A stretch of 64,000 nt of DNA from Closterium sp. NIES-65 (lineage: Eukaryota > Streptophyta > Zygnematophyceae > Desmidiales > Closteriaceae): positions 62,001-126,000 of the forward strand of contig CANXME010000102.1 in assembly GCA_948144175.1 (NCBI GenBank), in the 5' to 3' direction. Shown here in pieces: positions 1 to 12,249 of this stretch; the stretch's first letter is position 1; every line of letters begins with the position of its first letter. A program made the translations under genes and the position numbers. The notes under the pieces are model-generated. The model was not told the DNA's origin, did no database searches, and saw only the letters and a program-made list of their open reading frames with translations.

Positions 1-3000
1 GATTCCCTCTACTTTTTGAGAAACGAGCGTTTCCGTTCTCCCTGGCCCCACTTGCACTATAAGTGCGAAATGCCGGCCAGACTGGCCGATGCACCATTTT
101 CTCTACACATGTGTGTTAGTTACCTTTCAAACCCCCCTTACGTTCATTCGATAAATATATTTCCTACCTTACATTTGAGTGAGACCACTAGATTCCGTGT
201 ACTATGCGAGATCTGAGCGGTTCCGTTCTCCCAGGCATCTGCACTCTAAGTTCCCTTACTGCCCGACCTGGCCAATGCACCATTTTCCATATACATATGC
301 AGTATATTCCTTTCAAACCTTATATCCTTACTAGATTTATATATTTCCCACCTTTTGATCGAGTGAGACCGCTAGATTCCCTCTACTTTTTGAGAAACGA
401 GCGTTTCTGTTCTCCCAGGCCCCACTTGCACTATAAGTGCGAAATGCCGGCCAGACTAGCCAATGCACCATTTTCTCTACACATGTGCGTTAGTTATCTT
501 TCAAACCCTTACGTTCACTCGACTAATATATTTCCTACCTTATATTTGAGTGAGACCACTAGATTCCGTGTACTATGCGAGATCTGAGCGGTTCCGTTCT
601 CCCAGGCATTTGCACTCTAAGTTCCCATACTGCCCGACCTGGCCAATGCACCATTTTCCATATACATATACATTAGATTCCATTAGAACCTTATTAGCTC
701 ACTAGATTTATATATTTCCCATCTTTTGATCGAGTGAGACCGCTAGATTCCCTTTACTTTTTGAGAAATAAGCGTTTCCGTTCTCCTTGACCCCACTTGC
801 ACTATAAGTGCGAAATGCAGGCCAGACTGGCCGATGCACCATTTTCTCTACACATGTGCGTTAGTTACCTTTCAAACCCTTACGCTCACTCGATTAATAT
901 ATTTCCTACCTTATATTTGAGTGAGACCACTAGATTCCGTGTACTATGCGAGATCTGAGCGGTTCCGTTCTCCCAGGCATTTGCACTCTAAGTTCCCATA
1001 CTGACCGACCTGGCCAATGCACCATTTTCCATATACATATGCATTAGATTCCTTTCAAACCTTATTCCCTCACTAGATTTATATATTTCCCACCTTCTGA
1101 TCGAGTGAGACCGCTAGATTCCCTTTACTTTTTGAGAAATGAGCGTTTCCGTTCTCCCTGGCCCCACTTGCACTATAAGTGCGAAATGCCGGCCAGACTG
1201 GCTGATGCACCATTTTCTCTACACATGTGCGTTAGTTACCTTTCAAACCCTTACGTTCACTCGATTAATATATTTCCTACCTTATATTTGAGTGAGACCA
1301 CTAGATTCCGTGTACTATGCGAGATCTGAGCGGTTCCGTTCTCCCAGGCATTTGCACTCTAAGTTCCCATACTGACCGACCTGGCCAATGCACCATTTTC
1401 CATATACATATGCATTAGATTCCTTTCGAACCTTATTAGCTCACTAGATTTATATATTTCCCACCTTCTGATCGACTGAGACCGCTAGATTCCCTCTAGT
1501 TTTTGAGAAACGAGCGTTTCCGTTCTCCCTGGCCCTACTTGCACTATAAGTGCGAAATGCCGGCCAAACTGGCCGATGCACCATTTTCTCTACACATGTG
1601 CGTTAGTTACCTTTCAAACCCTTACGTTCACTCGATTAATATATTTCCTACCTTATATTTGAGTGAGACCACTAGATTCCGTGTACTATGCGAGATCAGA
1701 GCGGTTCCGTTCTCCCAGGCATTTGCACCCTAAGTTCCCATACTGACCGACCTGGCCAATGCACCATTTTCCATATACATATGCATTAGATTCCTTTCAA
1801 ACCTTATTAGCTCACTAGATTTATATATTTCCCACCTTCTGATCGAGTGAGACCGCTAGATTCCCTCTACCTTTTTAGAAACGAGCGTTTCCGTTCTCCC
1901 TGGCCCCACTTGCACTATAAGTACCCTAAACCCGGCCAGACTGGCTGATGCACCATTTTCTCTACACATGTGCGTTAGTTACCTTTCAAACCCTTACGTT
2001 TACTTGATTCATATATTTCCTACCTTATATTTGAGAGAGACCACTAGATTCCGTGTACTATGCGAGATCTGAGCGGTTCCGTTCTCCCAGGCATTTGCAC
2101 TCTAAGTTCCCATACTGACCGACCTGGCCAATGCACCATTTTCCATATACATATACATTAGATTCCATTAGAACCTTATTAGCTCACTAGATTTATATAT
2201 TTCCCATCTTTTGATCGAGTGAGACCGCTAGATTCTCTTTATTTTTTGAGAAATAAGCGTTTCCGTTCTCCTTGACCCCACTTGCACTATAAGTGCGAAA
2301 TGCCGGCCAGACTGGCCGATGCACCATTTTCTCTACACATGTGCGTTAGTTACCTTTCAAACCCTTACGCTCACTCGATTAATATATTTCCTACCTTATA
2401 TTTGAGAGAGACCACTAGATTCCGTGTACTATGCAAGATCTGAGCGGTTCCGTTCTCCCAGGCATTTGCACTCTAAGTTCCCATACTGACCGACCTGGCC
2501 AATGCACCATTTTCCATATACATATACATTAGATTCCATTAGAACCTTATTAGCTCACTAGATTTATATATTTCCCATCTTTTGATCGAGTGAGACCGCT
2601 AGATTCTCTTTATTTTTTTAGAAATAAGCGTTTCCGTTCTCCTTGACCCCACTTGCACTATAAGTGCGAAATGCCGGCCAGACTGGCCGATGCACCATTT
2701 TCTCTACACATGTGCGTTAGTTACCTTTCAAACCCTTACGCTCACTTGATTAATATATTTCCTACCTTATATTTGAGTGAGACCACTAGATTCCGTGTAC
2801 TATGCGAGATCTGAGCGGTTCCGTTCTCCCAGGCATTTGCACTCTAAGTTCCCATACTAATCGACCTGGCCAATGCACCATTTTCCATATACATATGCAT
2901 TGGATTCCTTTCAAACCTTATTAGCTCACTAGATTTATATATTTCCCACCTTCTGATCGAGTGAGACCGCTAGATTCCCTCTACCTTTTTAGAAACGAGC

Positions 3001-6000
3001 GTTTCCGTTCTCCCTGGCCCCACTTGCATTATAAGTACCCTAAACCCGGCCAGACTGGCTGATGCACCATTTTCTCTACACATGTGCGTTAGTTACCTTT
3101 CAAACCCTTACGCTCACTTGATTAATATATTTCCTACCTTATATTTGAGAGAGACCACTAGATTCCGTGTACTATGCGAGATCTGAGCGGTTCCGTTCTC
3201 CCAGGCATTTGCACTCTAAGTTCCCATACTGACCGACCTGGCCAATGCACCATTTTCCATATACATATGCATTAGATTCCTTTGAACCTTATTAGCTCAC
3301 TAGATTTATATATTTCCCACCTTCTGATCGAGTGAGACCGCTAGATTCCCTCTACTTTTTTAGAAACGAGCGTTTCTGTTCTCCCGTGCCCCACTTGCTT
3401 TATAAGTACCCTAAACCCGGCCAGACTGGCCGATGCACCATTTTCTCTACACATGTGCGTTAGTTACCTTTCAAACCCTTACGTTCACTCGATTTATATA
3501 TTTCCTACCTTATATTTGAGTGAGACCACTAGATTCCGTGTACTATGCGAGATCTGAGCGGTTCCGTTCTCCCAGGCATTTGCACTCTAAGTTCCCATAC
3601 TGACCGACCTGGCCAATGCACCATTTTCCATATACATATGCATTAGATTCCTTTCAAACCTTATAATCTCACTAGATTTTTATATTTCCCACCTTCAGAT
3701 TGAGTGAGACCGCTAGATTCCCTCTACTTTTTTAGAAACGAGCGTTTCCGTTCTCCCTGGCCCCACTTGCACTATAAGTACCCTAAACCCGGCCAGACTA
3801 GCCGATGTACCATTTTCTCTACACATGTGTGTTAGTTACCTTTCAAACCCGTACGTTCACTTGATTAATATATTTCCTACCTTATATTTGAGTGAGACCA
3901 CTAGATTCCGTGTACTATGCGAGATCTGAGCGGTTCCGTTCTCCCAGGCATTTGCACTCTAAGTTCCATACTGACCGACCTGGCCAATGCACCATTTTCC
4001 ATATACATATGCATTAGATTCCTTTTGAACCTTAATAGCTCACTAGATGTATATATTTCCCACATTCTGATCGAGTGAGACCGCTAGATTCCCTTTACTT
4101 TTTGAGAAATGAGCGTTTCCGTTCTCCCTGGCCCCACTTGCACTATAAGTGCGAAATGCCAGCCAGACTGGCTGATGCACCATTTTCTCTACACATGTGC
4201 GTTAGTTACCTTTCAAGCCCTTACGTTCACTCGATTATTATATTTCCTACCTTATATTTGAGTGAGACCACTAGATTCCGTGTACTATGCGAGATCTGAG
4301 CGGTTCCGTTCTCCCAGGCATTTGCACTCTAAGTTCCCATACTGCCCGACCTGGCCAATGCACCATTTTCCATATACATATGCATTAGATTCCTTTCAAA
4401 CCTTATTAGCTCACTAGATTTATATATTTCCCACCTTCTGATCGAGTGAGACCGCTAGATTCCCTTAACTTTTTGAGAAATAAGCGTTTCCGTTCTCCCT
4501 GGCCCCACTTGCACTATAAGTGCGAAATGCTGGCCAGACTGGCCGATGCACCATTTTCTCTACAGATGTGCGTTAGTTACCTTTCAAACCCTTACGTCCA
4601 CTTGATGAATATATTTCCTACCTTATATTTGAGTGAGAGCACTAGATTCCGTGTACTATGCGAGATCTGAGCAGTTCCGTTCTCCCAGGCATTTGCACTC
4701 TAAGTTCCCATGCTGACCGACCTGGCCAATGCACCATTTTCCATATACATATGCATTAGATTCCTTTCAAACCCTATTTGCTCACTAGATCTATATATTT
4801 CCCATCTTCTAATCGAGTGAGACCGCTAGATTCCCTCTACTTTTTGAGAAACTAGCATTTCTGTTCTCCCTGGCCCCACTTGCACTATAAGTGCGAAATG
4901 CCGGCCAGACTGGCCGATGCACCATTTTCTCTACACGTGTATGTTAGTTACCTTTCAAACCCTTACGTTCACTAGATTTATATATTTCCCACCCTCTTAT
5001 CGAGTGAGACCGCTAGATTCCCTCTACTTTTTGAGAAACGAGCGTTTCCGTTCTCCCTGGCCCCACTTGCACTATAAGTGCGAAATTGCCGGCCAAACTA
5101 GCCAATGCACCATTTTCCATATACATATGCATTAGATTCCTTTGGAACCTAATTAGCTCACTAGATTTATATATTTTCCACCTTCTGATCGAGAGAGACC
5201 ACTAGATTCCCTATACTTTTTGAGAAATGAGCATTTCTATTCTCCCTGGCCCCACTTGCACTATAAGTGCGAAATGCCGGCCAGACTGGCCGATGCACCA
5301 TTTTCTCTACACATGTGCGCTAGTTACCTTTCAAACCCTTATGTTCACTCGATTAATATATTTCCTACCTTATATTTGAGTGTGACCACTAGATTCGGTG
5401 TACTATGCGAGATCTGAGCGGTTCCGTTCTCCCAGGCATTTGCACTCTAAGTTCCCATACTAATCGACCTGGCCAATGCACCATTTTCCATATACATATG
5501 CATTAGATTCCTTTCAAACCTTATTAGCTCACTAGATTTATATATTTCCCACCTTCTGATCGAGTGAGACCGCTAGATTCCCTCTACTTTTTGAGGAACG
5601 AGCGTTTCCGTTCTCCCTGGCCCCACTTGCACTATAAGCGCGAAATGCCGGCCAGACTTGCCGATGCACCATTTTCTCTACACATGTGCATTAGTTACCT
5701 TTCAAACCCTTACGCTCACTTGATTAATATATTTCCTACCTTATATTTGAGTGAGACCACTAGATTCCGTGTACTATGCGAGATCTGAGCGGTTCTGTTC
5801 TCCCAGGCATTTGCACTCTAAGTTCCCATACTGACCGACCTGGCCAATGCACCATTTTCCATATACATATGCATTAGATTCCTTTCGAACCTTATTAGCT
5901 CACTAGATTTATATATTTCCCACCTTTTGATCAAGTGAGACCGCTAGATTCCCTCTACTTTTTGAGAAACGAGCGTTTCCGTTCTCCCTGGCCCCACTTG

Positions 6001-9000
6001 CACTATAAGTGCGAAATGCCGGCCAGACTGGCCGATGCACCATTTTCTCCACACGTGTGCGTTAGTTACCTTTCAAACCCTTACGTTCACTTGATTAATA
6101 TATTTCCTACCTTATATTTGAGTGAGACCACTAGATTCCGTGTACTATGCGAGATCTGAGCGGTTCCCTTCTCCCAGGCATTTGCACTCTAAGTTCCCAT
6201 ACTGACCGACCTGGCCAATGCACCATTTTCCATATACATATGCATTAGATTCCTTTCGAACCTTATTAGCTCACTAGATTTATATATTTCCCACCTTCTA
6301 ATTGAGTGAGACCGCTAGATTCTCTCTACTTTTTTAGAAACGAGCGTTTCCGTTCTCCCTGGCCCCACTTGCACTATAAGTGCGAAATGCCGGCCAGACT
6401 GGCCGATGCATCATTTTCTCTACATGTGTGCGTTAGTTACCTTTCAAACCCTTACGTTCACTTGATTTATATATTTTTCCTACCTTATATTTGAGTGAGA
6501 CCACTAGATTCCGTGTACTATGCGAGATCTGAGCGGTTCCGTTCTCCCAGGCATTTGCACTCTAAGTTCCATACTGACCGACCTGGCCAATGCACCATTT
6601 TCCATATACATATGCATTAGATTCCTTTCAAACCTTATTAGCTCACTAGATTTATATATTTCCCACCTTCTGATTGAGTGAAACCGCTACATTCTCTCAC
6701 CTTTTTTAGAAATGAGCGTTTCCGTTCTCCCTGGCCCCACTTGCACTATAAACGCGAAATGCCGGCCAGACTGGCCGATGCACCATTTTCTCTACACATG
6801 TGCGTTAGTTACCTTTCAAACCCTTGCGTTGACTTGATTAATATATTTCCTATCTTATATTTGAGTGAAACCACTAGATTCCGTGTACTATGCGAGATCT
6901 GAGCGGTTCCGTTCTCCCAGGCATTTGCACTCTAAGTTCCCATACTCACTGACCTGGCCAATGCACCATTTTCCATATACATATGCATTAGATTCCTCTC
7001 GAACCTTATTAGCTCACTAGATTTATATATTTCCCACCTTCTGGTCGAGTGAGACCGCTAGATTCCCTCTACTTTTTGAGAAACGAGCGTTTTCGATCTC
7101 CCTGGCCCCACTTGCACAATAAGTGCGAAATGCCGGCCAGACTGGCCGATGCACCATTTTCTCTACACATGTGCATTGGTTACCTTTCAAACCCTTGCGT
7201 TCATTCGATTAATATATTTCCTACCTTATATTTGAGTGAGACCACTAGATTCCGTGTACTATGCGAGATCTGAGCGGTTCCGTTCTCCCAGGCATTTGGA
7301 CTCTAAGTTCCCATATTGACCGACCTGGCCAATGCACCATTTTCCATATACATATGCATTAGATTTCTTTCGAACCTTATTAGCTCACTAGATTTATATA
7401 TTTTCCACCTTCTGATCGAGTGAGACCGCTAGATTCCCTCTATTTTTTGAGAAATGAGCATTTCCGTTCTCCCTGGCCCCACTTGCACTATAAGTGCGAA
7501 ATGCCGGCCAGACTGGCCGATGCACCATTTTCTCTACACATGTGCGTTGGTTACCTTTCAAACCCTTACGTTCATTCGATTAATATATTTCCTACCTTAT
7601 ATTTGAGTGAGACCACTAGATTCCGTGTACTATGCGAGATCTGATCGGTTCCGTTCTCCCAGGCATTTGCACTCTAAGTTCCCATACTGACCGACCTGGC
7701 CAATGCACCATTTTCCATATACATATGCATTAGATTCCTTTCGAACCTTATTAGCTCACTAGATTTATATATTTCCCACCTTGTGATCGAGTGAGACTGC
7801 TACATTCCCTCTGCTTTTTGAGAAATGAGCGTTTCCGTTCTCCCTGGCCCCACTTGCACTATAAGTGCGAAATGCCGGCCAGACTGGCCGATGCACCATT
7901 TTCTCTACACATGTGCGTTAGTTACCTTTCAAACCATTGCGTTCACTCTATTAATATATTTCCTACCTTTTATTTGAGTGAGACCACTAGATTCCGTGTA
8001 CTATGCGAGATCTGAGCGGTTCCGTTCTCCAAGGCATTTGCACTCTAAGTTCCCATACTGACCGACCTGGCCAATGCACCATTTTCCATATACATATGCA
8101 TTAGATTCCTTTCGAACCTTGTTAGCTCACTAGATTTATATATTTCCCACCTTCTGATCGAGTGAAACCGCTAGATTCCCTCTACTTTTTGAGAAATGAG
8201 CATTTCCGTTCTCCCTGGCCCCACTTGCACTATAAGTGCGAAATGCCGGCCAGACTGGCCGATGCACCATTTTCTCTACACATGTGCGTTAGTTACCCTT
8301 CAAACCCTTACGTTCACTCGATTAATATATTTCCTACCTTATATTTCAGTGAGACCACTAGATTCCGTGTACTATGCGAGATCTGAGCGGTTCCGTTCTC
8401 CCAGGCATTTGGACTCTAAGTTCCCATATTGACCGACCTGGCCAATGCACCATTTTCCATATACATATGCATTAGATTCCTTTCGAACCTTATTAGCTCA
8501 CTAGATTTATATATTTTCCATCTTCTGATTGAGTGAGATCGCTATATTCCCTTTACTTATAGAGAAATGAGCGTTTCCGTTCTCCCTGGCCCCACTTGCA
8601 CTATAAGTGCGAAATGCCGGCCAGACTGGCCGATGCACCATTTTCTCTACACATGTGCGTTAGTTACCTTTCAAACCCTTGCTTTCACTCTATTAATATA
8701 TTTCCTACCTTATATTTGAGTGAGACCACTAGATTCCGTGTACTATGCGAGATTTGAGCAGTTCCGTTCTCCCAGACATTTGCACTCTAAGTTCTCATAC
8801 TGACCGACCTGGCCAATGCACCATTTTCCATATACATATGCATTAGATTCCTTTCAAACCTTATTAGCTCACTAGATTTTTATATTTCCCACCTTCTGAT
8901 CGAGTGAGACCGCTAGATTCCCTCTACTTTTTGAGAAATGAGCGTTTCCGTTCTCCCCGGCCCCACTTGCAGTATAAGTGCGAAATGCCGGCCAGACTGG

Positions 9001-10288
9001 CCGATGCACCATTTTCTCTACACATGTGCGTTAGTTACCTTTCAAACCCTTACGTTCACTTGATTAATATATTTCCTACCTTATATTTGAGTGAGACCAC
9101 TAGATTCCGTGTACTATGCGAGATTTGAGCGGTTCCGTTCTCCCAGGCATTTGCACTCTAAGTTCCCATACTGACCGACCTGGCCAATGCACCATTTTCC
9201 ATATACATATGCATTAGATTCCTTTCAAACCTTATTAGCTCACTAGATTTATATATTTCCCACCTTCTGATCGAGTGAGACCGCTAGATTCCCTCTACTT
9301 TTTGAGAAATGAGCGTTTCCGTTCTCCCCGGCCCCACTTGCAGTATAAGTGCGAAATGCCGGCCAGACTGGCCGATGCACCATTTTCTCTACACATGTGC
9401 GTTAGTTACCTTTCAAACCCTTACGTTCACTCGATTAATATATTTCCTACCTTATATTTGAGTGAGACCACTAGATTCCGTGTACTATGCGAGATCTGAG
9501 CGGTTCCGTTCTCCCTGGCATTTGCACTCTAAGTTCCCATACTGACCGACCTGGCCAATGCACCATTTTCCATATACATATGCATTAAATTCCTTTCGAA
9601 CCTTATTAGCTCACTAGATTTATATATTTTCCTCCTTGTGATTGAGTGAGACTGCTATATTCCCTTTACTTTTAGAGAAATGAGCGTTTCCGTTCTCCCT
9701 GGCCCCACTTGCACTATAAGTGCGAAATGCCGGCCAGACTGGCCGATGCACCATTTTCTCTACACATGTGCATTGGTTACCTTTCAAACCCTTGCGTTCA
9801 TTCGATTAATATATTTCCTACCTTATATTTGAGTGAGACCACTAGATTCCGTGTACTATGCGAGATCTGAGCGGTTCCGTTCTCCCAGGCATTTGGACTC
9901 TAAGTTCCCATATTGACCGACCTGGCCAATGCACCATTTTCCATATACATATGCATTAGATTTCTTTCGAACCTTATTAGCTCACTAGATTTATATATTT
10001 TCCATCTTCTGATTGAGTGAGATCGCTATGTTCTCTTTACTTTTAGAGAAATGAGCGTTTCCGTTCTCCCTGGCCCCACTTGCACTATAAGTGCGAAACG
10101 CCGGCCAGACTGGCCGATGCACCATTTTCTCTACACATGTGCGTTAGTTACCTTTCAAACCCTTGCTTTCACTCTATTAATATATTTCCTACCTTATATT
10201 TGAGTGAGACCACTAGATTCCGTGTACTATACGAGATTTGAGCGGTTCCGTTCTCCCAGGCATTTGGACTCTAAGTTCCCATTGACCG
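1..10288 (+). repeat. 371-bp dimeric satellite array, block S1 (about 28 dimers)
   Basis: Tandem array with dimer starts (motif GAGTGAGACC followed by GCTAG) at 361, 732, 1103, 1474, 1845, 2216, 2588, 2959, 3330, 3702, 4073, 4444 and onward every 370-372 bp. Each dimer is monomer A (~187 bp, containing CACTTGCACTATAAGTGCG and GGCCAGACTGGCC) followed by monomer B (~184 bp, containing GCGAGATCTGAGCGG and CCATATACATATGCATTAG). A and B align along their whole length; shared boxes are GAGTGAGACC, TTCCGTTCTCCC, AATGCACCATTTTC and TATATATTTCC. This block is the most diverged of the five: several A monomers carry CCCTAAACCC, and the A/B register is broken at 4815-5190. It ends in a B monomer where element 1 begins. 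Short 74-codon open frames recur in each A monomer but are a by-product of the repeat. Confidence 0.97.
4815..5190 (+). repeat. Two consecutive A/B hybrid satellite monomers (register break)
   Basis: 4815-5001 starts as monomer A and runs to the CGTTCACT box. It then continues as the end of monomer B (AGATTTATATATTTCCCACC), with no separate B monomer following. 5002-5190 also starts as A but switches near the AATGCACCATTTTC box to B sequence (CCATATACATATGCATTAG). The normal A-B alternation resumes at 5191. Both switches fall at aligned positions of A and B. The stretch is 376 bp instead of 371, so the downstream array is shifted by 5 bp. Confidence 0.85.
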
Positions 10289-11196
10289 TGTTGGGTGCAA
10301 AACGCATTTTGCACGTCAACCTGTCGCCTATTCGTCGAGCGATGTGAAATTTGAGGGTATTTGTTTTGAGGTATTTTGTATGGTGTGGAATGTGCATTTG
10401 TGTGATTTTCATTTTGGCTCTTACGGTTTATGAATCGCCTTAACGGTTCATGAGTTATGTGCATTTTTGTATGAGGTTGCATTCATGCTGGCTGGCACGT
10501 GGGGAGCTCGGGATTTACAGTTGAAAAACTGTATCCCGTGTTGACTTGGCAAACATGAGGTTTCGCCAGAAAGTCACGCTGCATTGCGTGATCATTTCGA
10601 CAAGGTACAAAACGGTAAATTCCGTTTTGCAACGGGAAAACGGTTTTCCCACACGAGGCTTCATGAATGTTAACGGAAATTCACGAGTGCTCACGAGGGG
10701 AGTCAGCAGGGGCGTTTGGATGAAGTGTCATTTGAAATCAGTTATTCTAAGGAAGCGGATCAAGCCAAATGCAGCTGAAGTTTGACAACCGTTTTACCAA
10801 GACAACATGGCGAAGTCATCTATTACAGTTTTATAACTGTTTTATGTTCGCCTTGAGGTTGCTTCAGCTCGTGCATTATTAGTTCTATAAATGTGTGCTT
10901 GTGTTTCATTGTAATCAACTTTTTGGAGTGAATATTTTCTCTATCGACGTATTGACGCGAGGAGAAATTTCTGCATACGAGCCAATCGATCGTTAATGCT
11001 TCCGCACATGAGTTTGGGAATGCTCTAAGAGTACACGGCGGTTTTCATACTTAGGGAATCCCTCTACAAACACGGACCCTTGGATAGGGGCTGGTTTTAC
11101 CAGGCACCCAAGGACCCTTGGAGGTGACCCCGTGGGGACTACCTAGTGTGATTAAAGGTGTGCTTAGAGCTTCTAGGTCCCAAATATCAGTCAACA
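10289..11196 (+). repeat. Element 1 5' LTR (908 bp)
   Basis: Bounded by the short inverted ends TGTTG and CAACA, preceded by satellite and followed after two bases by the primer-binding site. It holds at least five perfect short inverted repeats, four of them between 10295 and 10650, and a TATA-like box at 10886. No partner LTR is in the window, so the ends rest on the TG...CA rule and PBS position. Short open frames on both strands here have no recognisable product. Confidence 0.85.
10886..10892 (+). promoter_or_regulatory. TATA-like box in element 1 LTR
   Basis: TATAAAT lies about 300 bp before the LTR end, at the usual place for the U3/R boundary of a copia LTR. Transcription would be expected to start about 25-35 bp downstream. 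This rests on motif and position only. Confidence 0.5.
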
Positions 11197-11198
11197 CG

Positions 11199-11210
11199 TG
11201 GTATCAGAGC
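11199..11210 (+). other. Primer-binding site, element 1 (initiator tRNA-Met)
   Basis: TGGTATCAGAGC, two bases after the LTR end, is the classic plant copia primer-binding site complementary to the 3' end of initiator tRNA-Met. It fixes both the LTR boundary and the + orientation of the element. Confidence 0.93.
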
Positions 11211-11241
11211 TGAGGATTGGACGTCTCGCCGTTAGAACAAC

Positions 11242-12249
11242 ATGGAGTCGAGCGGAAACGAAGGTTCTCTTGCACGAGCTGATAGTGGAGTCAAGGAAAC
11301 TGGTGACTCAGCACCAAGGAGAATGCGGGTCGGCCAGGGCTCCCTATTAAAGGAGGTGTTGAAGAACTTCGTCGTCGACAAGTTCAACGGCAACAACTAC
11401 GACGATTGGGCGTGGAAAATGCAGCTGTATTTTCGGCAAGTCGGCTTGTTGAAGCTGATGACGGGCGAGGAGAAGAGGCCGGACGACGCTAACCTGCAAA
11501 AGGAGTGGGACGAGCGTGCTACTGCCGGCTACTACCTTCTCTCACAAAGTTTGGAGCTGAACCAGCGGTCACACGTAATGCATCTGCTGGAAGAAGCTGA
11601 TTGCGGGCCACGAGCGTGGAAGGTGCTGAAGGAGTTGCACGCACCAACCTCGGTGGTTGCAACGCTCATGCTGGAGCGTGAGTTGGCGGCATTGCGCCTG
11701 AGTGAGGGGGAGCCGATTCAACCGGTTCTCGACAAGATGCGGGAGCTGTACGCGAAATTGCAGATTGCGGGCATCACCTACCCGGAGCAAACAAAGTGTC
11801 TACGAATGCTATCACTGCTGCCCGAGTCATGGCTGCAATTCACGAGTGGCCTAAGCCTTCCTCAGAATGAGAAGTTGTGGACCCTTGAGTGGGTGCGAGC
11901 CAAGGTCTTGGAGGAGGACTTCAGGAGGAGGCAGCTGAACTACAACCAAGACGGCGATGGCGGCTATGGCATGCAAGGCAGTAGATGGCGCAAGGGGAAT
12001 GACCGGGGACGCGGTGAACGAAGACATCATGGAAGCGGACGAGACAACAAGAAGCCGAGCAGCAGGAGTGATGATGAAGAAGAGGCTACTAACGAGAATG
12101 ACGAGAGTGGCTACCGCGGATTCAAGGGCACCTGCTGGTATTGCAAGAAGCCGGGACATACTTGGGTGAAGTGCTGGAAGCGGCCCAAGTGGTGGACTCC
12201 CACTAAACCCTCACTAGATTTATATATTTCCCACCTTCTGATCGAGTGA
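11242..12249 (+). CDS. gag: Truncated copia Gag (UBN2-like, CCHC zinc knuckle) with a satellite-encoded tail
   Basis: 335-codon open frame starting at the first ATG after the primer-binding site. Residues ~47-56 (KFNGNNYDDW) begin the region typical of copia Gag (DUF4219/UBN2 families: F-x-G-x-N-Y-x-x-W). The helical capsid-like part runs to about residue 220. A basic, Asp/Glu-rich stretch follows, then a canonical zinc knuckle C-X2-C-X4-H-X4-C at residues 298-311 (12133-12174). Gag would form the cytoplasmic particle and package RNA. The retrotransposon frame ends at about 12209; the last ~12 residues are read from satellite DNA up to a stop at 12247. No protease or pol follows, so this copy could give Gag only. 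The frame has no internal stop or frameshift, suggesting relatively recent insertion or truncation. Confidence 0.88.
   Translation: MESSGNEGSLARADSGVKETGDSAPRRMRVGQGSLLKEVLKNFVVDKFNGNNYDDWAWKMQLYFRQVGLLKLMTGEEKRPDDANLQKEWDERATAGYYLLSQSLELNQRSHVMHLLEEADCGPRAWKVLKELHAPTSVVATLMLERELAALRLSEGEPIQPVLDKMRELYAKLQIAGITYPEQTKCLRMLSLLPESWLQFTSGLSLPQNEKLWTLEWVRAKVLEEDFRRRQLNYNQDGDGGYGMQGSRWRKGNDRGRGERRHHGSGRDNKKPSSRSDDEEEATNENDESGYRGFKGTCWYCKKPGHTWVKCWKRPKWWTPTKPSLDLYISHLLIE

Larger units (their letters stand above)
10289..12209 (+). mobile_element. Element 1: 5' half of a Ty1/copia LTR retrotransposon, truncated after Gag
   Basis: The satellite breaks off at 10288 and a unique segment begins with TGTTG, the left end of a long LTR. 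The order is LTR (10289-11196), two bases, primer-binding site (11199-11210), leader, and Gag from 11242. The sequence returns to satellite at about 12210, shortly after the Gag zinc knuckle, so protease, integrase, RT, RNase H and the 3' LTR are all missing. The satellite resumes in the same monomer type (B) about 67 bp further along than where it stopped, so the loss of the 3' half came with a small target deletion. With no 3' LTR, a target duplication cannot be tested. LTR length and Gag type separate it from elements 2-4. Confidence 0.9.

Noticed and set aside
1924-3790. Interstitial telomere array
   Set aside because: Only one and a half telomere units occur per copy, in four copies, embedded in otherwise normal satellite monomers; there is no run of telomere repeats.
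1-10288. CRISPR-like regularly spaced repeats
   Set aside because: The repeats are contiguous 371-bp tandem units without unique spacers, in eukaryotic DNA.
10213-10785. Small open frames in the element 1 LTR (- strand 10213-10482, + strand 10546-10785)
   Set aside because: Located inside the LTR and partly satellite, with no recognisable motif. The LTR function explains the segment.
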